From contig NC_064672.1 of assembly GCF_023278565.1 (NCBI RefSeq), forward strand, positions 5,642,001 to 5,706,000: a stretch of 64,000 nt of DNA, given 5' to 3'. The notes below the pieces were generated by a model. It did not search any database. It was not told the origin of the DNA and saw nothing but the letters and a program-made list of their open reading frames with translations. This document shows, piece after piece, positions 59,583 through 64,000 of the stretch (its first letter is position 1; each line of letters starts with the position of its first letter). The stretch comes from Colletotrichum lupini. Taxonomy: Eukaryota > Ascomycota > Sordariomycetes > Glomerellales > Glomerellaceae. Made by a program: the position numbers and the translations under genes.

Positions 59583-60333
59583 CTACCAAATGCTATGTTC
59601 CACTATCGTCTGAGACATCCACTCTGAATCTTCCTGTTCAATAGAGTTGGCCATATCCAGTAATTGCGCCATAGTCAGCCCGCTATCATAAGCCATCTCA
59701 TCCATGTTCCCCGGGATAGAAGAAGAGTAGCTCTCGTGCTGTGAGTGTTCCGAGGCCATGGCCGAGACCACCGTGTCTTGGGGACTCGTGTCATCCGGGG
59801 GCTGCGTTTGGCGTCCCTCGTCTACTAGAGTCGTCTGCTCAGAGGCCTGTGAAGGCCAAGGCGTAAGTCGCTGTAGCATGTTCTCAAGCTGCTGTAGTTC
59901 AGATTTGCGGTACTTGGCGATCCCGTTCCCGGCCATGATCATCTCGTCCAGAACGGAGTAGACTTTCTCCAGAGACGGGTCGAGGCACTCAAAGCATTGT
60001 GGGTCGATTGCGGGTCCTAGTAGTAGACTGCTAGCAGACACGAAACTGGCTTCCAAGTCGAATGGAAGAAATGTTTCTGCAGGATGCAAAGTTAGCCTGG
60101 TTTATGTAAAAGAACGTGATTTTCAATTGATCTTGGAGATGGTTTACCCAGCAAGCCCTGAGATTGCAAACAGTCTAGGATCGAAACCATTTGTTGAGAA
60201 GAATCGATACACATCTGAATCAAATTTCTGACCGTCTGCGAAGACCCCAATAGCTCTGTGCATTTACTCTGTGATTCAAAACGAATTTTCAGAAAACAGA
60301 AAAGCAGCGGTCTGGTTGCAAGAACAATGCACT
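59583..60333 (-). pseudogene. C-terminal remnant of a fungal transcription factor, cut by Copia copy 3
   Basis: Remaining exons on the minus strand are 60333-60148 and 60076-59583, about 226 codons. The sequence VLATRPLLFCFLKIRF, then DSSQQMVSILDCLQSQGLL and, after the intron, ETFLPFDLEASFVSASSLLLGPAIDP is the C-terminal part of the fungal-specific transcription factor (Zn2Cys6-associated) domain. The DNA-binding N-terminus is missing: the frame runs straight into the LTR at 60334. An ATG inside the LTR (60442) opens in frame with the remnant, giving a 36-residue LTR-encoded leader. The lost 5' half should lie past the far end of copy 3, outside the window. As the nearest regulator it is the natural candidate for controlling the island. 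Confidence 0.88.
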
Positions 60334-60538
60334 TGTTAGTATCCCTATTACAGGGTAGTTGGTTCGAACCGTAGTTGACGAAGAGATCAATTGAACTATA
60401 TGAATATCTGCGTAGTAGGTATAAAAAGGAGGTTCTAACCATAGGTTAGGCTAGCTATAATAATCGTAAATAGGGCCCCTAATTAGCCCCTGCGTAGTCG
60501 GCTATATACTACGGTCGAATTAGACTTCTAATCCGATA
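60334..60538 (-). repeat. 3' LTR of Copia copy 3 (205 bp)
   Basis: Begins TGTTAGTATCC and ends CTAATCCGATA (final CA changed to TA). It is 3 bp longer than the other LTRs because of a small duplication near GCGTAGTAGG (60410-60420). It looks less altered than the LTRs of copy 2. Confidence 0.92.
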
Positions 60539-60599
60539 CTAACTTTCTCTTTCTTTTATCGATTTAACTACTATAGTTAGAGGTATAATTCGACCTTAG

Positions 60600-63500
60600 G
60601 CCCGTCTACTAAGTCGTCTCCTTTTCCCCCTTTTCTTTACTCTTTTTATATAACCTATCCTTCTATTTATATAATAACTTTTCTATTACTTACGAATTGC
60701 TCTAATCCCTTATTTAGTACTACTTTTATAAAAGCGTTTACGAGGTTATTTTTATTATTAATTTAATAGATCTCGAGTATCTCGCGCTTTTTATACGATT
60801 ACCTAAGGGCTATAATATTAATTATAAGCCTCTTTTCCTTCGTCGTTCCTAATTTAACGAGGTATTTATATAGTAAGTAGGAATTTATATAAATAACCGT
60901 TAGAATAGGTAAAAGGCTAATTCGATTAGTAATCTTCTTTAGCGTCGTTAAAATTGTATAAGAGAGGTTAACGTTATTAACTATATTATAGACCTCTAAC
61001 GCTAATATACTTCTTATTACCCGCTTACTTTTAATTAACGAGTAGTAGATTATATTACCGTATATAGTAAATTCGCTCTTACTTATACTCTCGTTAACTA
61101 GGATAATAATATACCCTAATTACGAAGTAAGGTCGTTATTATTTATAAATAACCTATTAATAAAGACATAGAGCTTACTAATCGTAAGGTCGATTAGGTA
61201 ATAAACGAGACCTTAATCGAGATTTATCTATTACTACTTAAGCCGCTTATTAAGTACCTCGACGTCTTATTTAGTTAGATTTATAGTTTACGCTACTTTA
61301 ATATAATTAAAAATTGCCTCGGGCTAATAAATACTTATAATATATACCCCTTATACGAGCTTAGCTTTATACCGCTTTTTAACGTTAGTTATATTCGGAT
61401 CGACGAGGTTAATCTTCTCGCCCTACTTTTTTTATTAAAAAATAACGGTTTCCTTTTTAATTATAAGAATCCTACTATTAAATACTAGGGGGGTATTTAT
61501 TATAAGGACCTCTTTTAGCTTCGCTACAAAGCCCGCTTTTTAAAGCTCCTTATCCTCTTTTTTTTTATAAAGTTAATATTAAATAGGCTTAATATATTAT
61601 CGGTCTATATTCTAACGATCCTAAATTAATCGCCTTTATACTCCGCAACTAGTAAGTACGGGTCGTACGTAAAGGTAATTATTAATAATTAATTAATATA
61701 AAAATCGTAGTAAGTAGCCTACTAATAAGTACCCGATTCTACGAGCCTATATAGTAGCTTAAGTACTTTAATAATCGTACTTTCTAAGTACTTACTAGCT
61801 ATTTCCTTTAGTAAATAAGCTAGGATTTTCCTTATAAGCCCTATAGCCGATTAAGTATAGGCCTAAGTAATATTACGGCTCTAAATCTTATATCCCTTTT
61901 TCTATAATAATACTATTAGTACTATTATTAATCGTTAGCTATAGCGCTATATAGTAAGTAATTATATAAGTAGCGTCGCTTTTTTAACGTCGCCGTACCC
62001 CTAGATTATATATCTAAACTTCTCGTACGGCTAGGGTATTCTTTTCTTTTTAATCTTACGAACTATTCGTAATTTAAATATACGGAGGTTTATATATTTT
62101 TCTAAGTCGTATAGGATAAATCGATAGACCCCTCGATCGTAAAGAGTATTTATTTCGATAAGATCTAATCCCTTATACGGCTTTTTAGTAGTTATAATTA
62201 TGCCTTTTTTATATAGTTTAACCGCTAGCTCGAAATCGGCTTTTTTTATTATTATATAAAAGGTATTAATTACCTCGTTATTAATAATAAATTGCCACGT
62301 TAGGGCTTACCGTCGTGGTTTTTTATAACGTTTTACTAGTAGTATTAGTACCCTTTTAGTAATTTCCTTTTCCTCGTCGTTTATTAATACTACTATAACG
62401 ATTTTATTAAGGATAATTTCCTATGCCTCTGCTACGGGTTATATAGTTTCCCCTAGCTCTTTTTCTTTTTATAAGTTAGAAATTACCTCGTTAGGATTTA
62501 TATAGTACGGTCTAACTATTATAATTAATACTTCGAGTAGCTAGTTATAATCTCTCGCGACTATATAAGAGTGCTCGTTAACGGAAATTAACTTATATAG
62601 CCTAGTTTACTATTAGGTAATTTCGCGCTATACTCGTATATCCGAATTTAGTAATATATTTAGATTATCCCCTATATCAGGCCTATTACGTATAGTAATT
62701 ACCTCGTTAATTTACTTTTTTATACTTACTTCGCGCAGTGCCTATATTACTTTTTTAACTACTCGGGCTCGTTAGCTTATACTTAGTAATAGTAGCGAGG
62801 CTAAGGTCGTTCTTAAATATGCTCTAAATACTAATAGCGTTAATATAAGTCCGTTAGGCCCTATAGTATTATTATAGTATTTAAGTACTATCTAGAGGCA
62901 TTCGTCGTTAGTAAAATCCGGATTTTCCTTTTTAATAATTCTAAACGCCCTTTTTAACTATTAGTATACCCTTTTTACTTTTCTAATACTATAGTGCGCT
63001 TTAACGGGTACGACTTTTAGCTATATACCGTAGGCTATTATATTATCCCTAAATTCTACCGACTTAAAACTAATACTAGCGTCGGTTCTAATACCGTCTA
63101 GCGGTCCTTAGTATATATCGATCTAGCTTTTTCGTAGGGCTACTTATACTATCTTTACTTATAAATCCCGGAGGAATTACCCTACTTAAAAAGATATAGC
63201 TACGTCGATTATATATAATACTAGCCGACTATTCAAATAGAAAATATTAACGACTATTTCCTAGTTAAAGTTAAGCTTATTACGCAATTTAAATTTAAAT
63301 TTGCGTAGGCTTTGCGTATCTATTTAGTATTAATAATATACTTTCGTTAACTACTCTAGCGCCCCTATTTTAATATTATTACTACTTAATCACTTTGAGA
63401 GGTTATATAGCCTCGTAACTAACGGGTACCTAAATCTCTAGTATAGTTTTCTTAGCTCACTTTTTGTTAAGTAATTAATCGACTTCGTATCGTTAATAAG

Positions 63501-63900
63501 CTTTATAAACGTATACCCCTATCGTCGTTTAACTACTTTAAAGTGCTTACCGCTAGAGATTCTATTCTTCGTATTATCGAATATAATACTTAGTCGATCT
63601 ATATCTTTTAAATATAAGAGAAATAGGGTATTAATAGGTAAAATATAGAAAGTTATCGTTCCGAAGTATATCTCTACTTTTACTATACTTAGGGCGACGA
63701 TTTCCTTACCTAGGCCGAAACTAATCCTTATAATACCCGCCGTTAACGTATTAAGCGTTATTAGCACGATCTTTTATAGCGCCTAGAATTACCCTTTTCT
63801 TCTAGTTAACTATTATAATACCCTAGTATTTAGGATAATCTTATAGAAATTATTTAAGCCGTACCTTTCGCTCGTATAAAATACTTATACGAGCTTAGTA
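60600..63900 (-). pseudogene. Copia pol remnant of copy 3
   Basis: Parallel to the copy 2 remnant, with RNase H near 60650-61400, reverse transcriptase near 61400-62250, integrase near 62800-63500, and gag-pre-integrase at 63519-63767. Stop codons interrupt every frame. Confidence 0.82.
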
Positions 63901-64000
63901 TTCGAGGGATTTAAGTAGTATAAAAAGGACCCCTCTAGCTACCCCTAGATATACTTAGTATTATATTCTTTTTTTTTAAATATCGAGAGAGATAGCGTCT

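Larger units (their letters stand above)
60334..64000 (-). mobile_element. Ty1/Copia LTR retrotransposon, copy 3, 3' part, RIP-degraded
   Basis: Same family and orientation as copy 2; base 60334 corresponds to 40638 and the window ends near the point matching 44300 of copy 2. RNase H, reverse transcriptase, integrase and the protease/gag-pre-integrase junction (63519-63767, minus, 82 codons still open) are recognisable through many stops. Flanking bases GCACT at 60329-60333 should recur after its 5' LTR beyond the window if this is a simple insertion. Confidence 0.94.

Noticed and set aside
1..64000. CRISPR arrays, bacterial operons, riboswitches
   Set aside because: No regularly spaced direct repeats; the DNA is clearly fungal nuclear with spliceosomal introns.

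Overview
The window is nuclear DNA of a filamentous ascomycete (Pezizomycotina, most likely a Sordariomycete). Evidence: short introns of 50-120 bp with GTAAGT-like donors, fungal gene families (Zn2Cys6 regulators, RTA1-family protein, GH43, PXA-type peroxisomal ABC half-transporter), and three copies of one Ty1/Copia retrotransposon almost stripped of CpA/TpG and loaded with TpA. That last pattern is the signature of repeat-induced point mutation (RIP). The species cannot be fixed from the sequence alone.

Layout. 1-5308: 3' part of Copia copy 1 (+ strand), ending in a 202-bp LTR. 5309-40637: ordinary gene space with an RBR E3 ubiquitin ligase (6472-9048, two alternative last exons), peroxisomal ABC transporter (9588-11904, -), DPH3 (12906-13271), a tRNA-like element (14099-14186), a GPI-anchored Ser/Thr-rich protein (14641-15267, -), cytosolic leucyl-tRNA synthetase (18253-21959, -), a small probable membrane protein (22521-23029), AP-3 sigma (23166-23793, -), frataxin (24333-25081), a single-pass membrane protein (25820-26293, -), a Zn2Cys6 regulator (27427-28806, -), an RTA1-like protein (30200-31157, -), a glycine-zipper protein (34835-35371), a secreted cupredoxin (37180-37749) and a secreted GH43 glycosidase (38681-40471). 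40638-48054: complete Copia copy 2 (- strand) with two 202-bp LTRs and a perfect 5-bp target duplication GGTAG. 48055-60333: a 12.3-kb gene island. 60334-64000: Copia copy 3 (- strand), running off the window.

The island between copies 2 and 3 is the most coherent unit: omega-like glutathione transferase, proline dehydrogenase, P5C reductase, a divergent mitochondrial-carrier-like protein, P5C dehydrogenase, a sarcosine-oxidase-type flavoenzyme, and the C-terminal remnant of a regulator cut off by Copia copy 3. It holds both steps of proline to glutamate oxidation plus the reverse enzyme, a candidate mitochondrial carrier, and an amine oxidase that could feed N-substituted or ring-variant imino acids into the pathway. 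It resembles, but is not identical to, the prn/put proline-utilisation genes of other fungi. The two flanking Copia copies lie in direct orientation.

Splice sites were read by eye and tested by reading-frame continuity; homology calls rest on recognised family motifs, not on searches.
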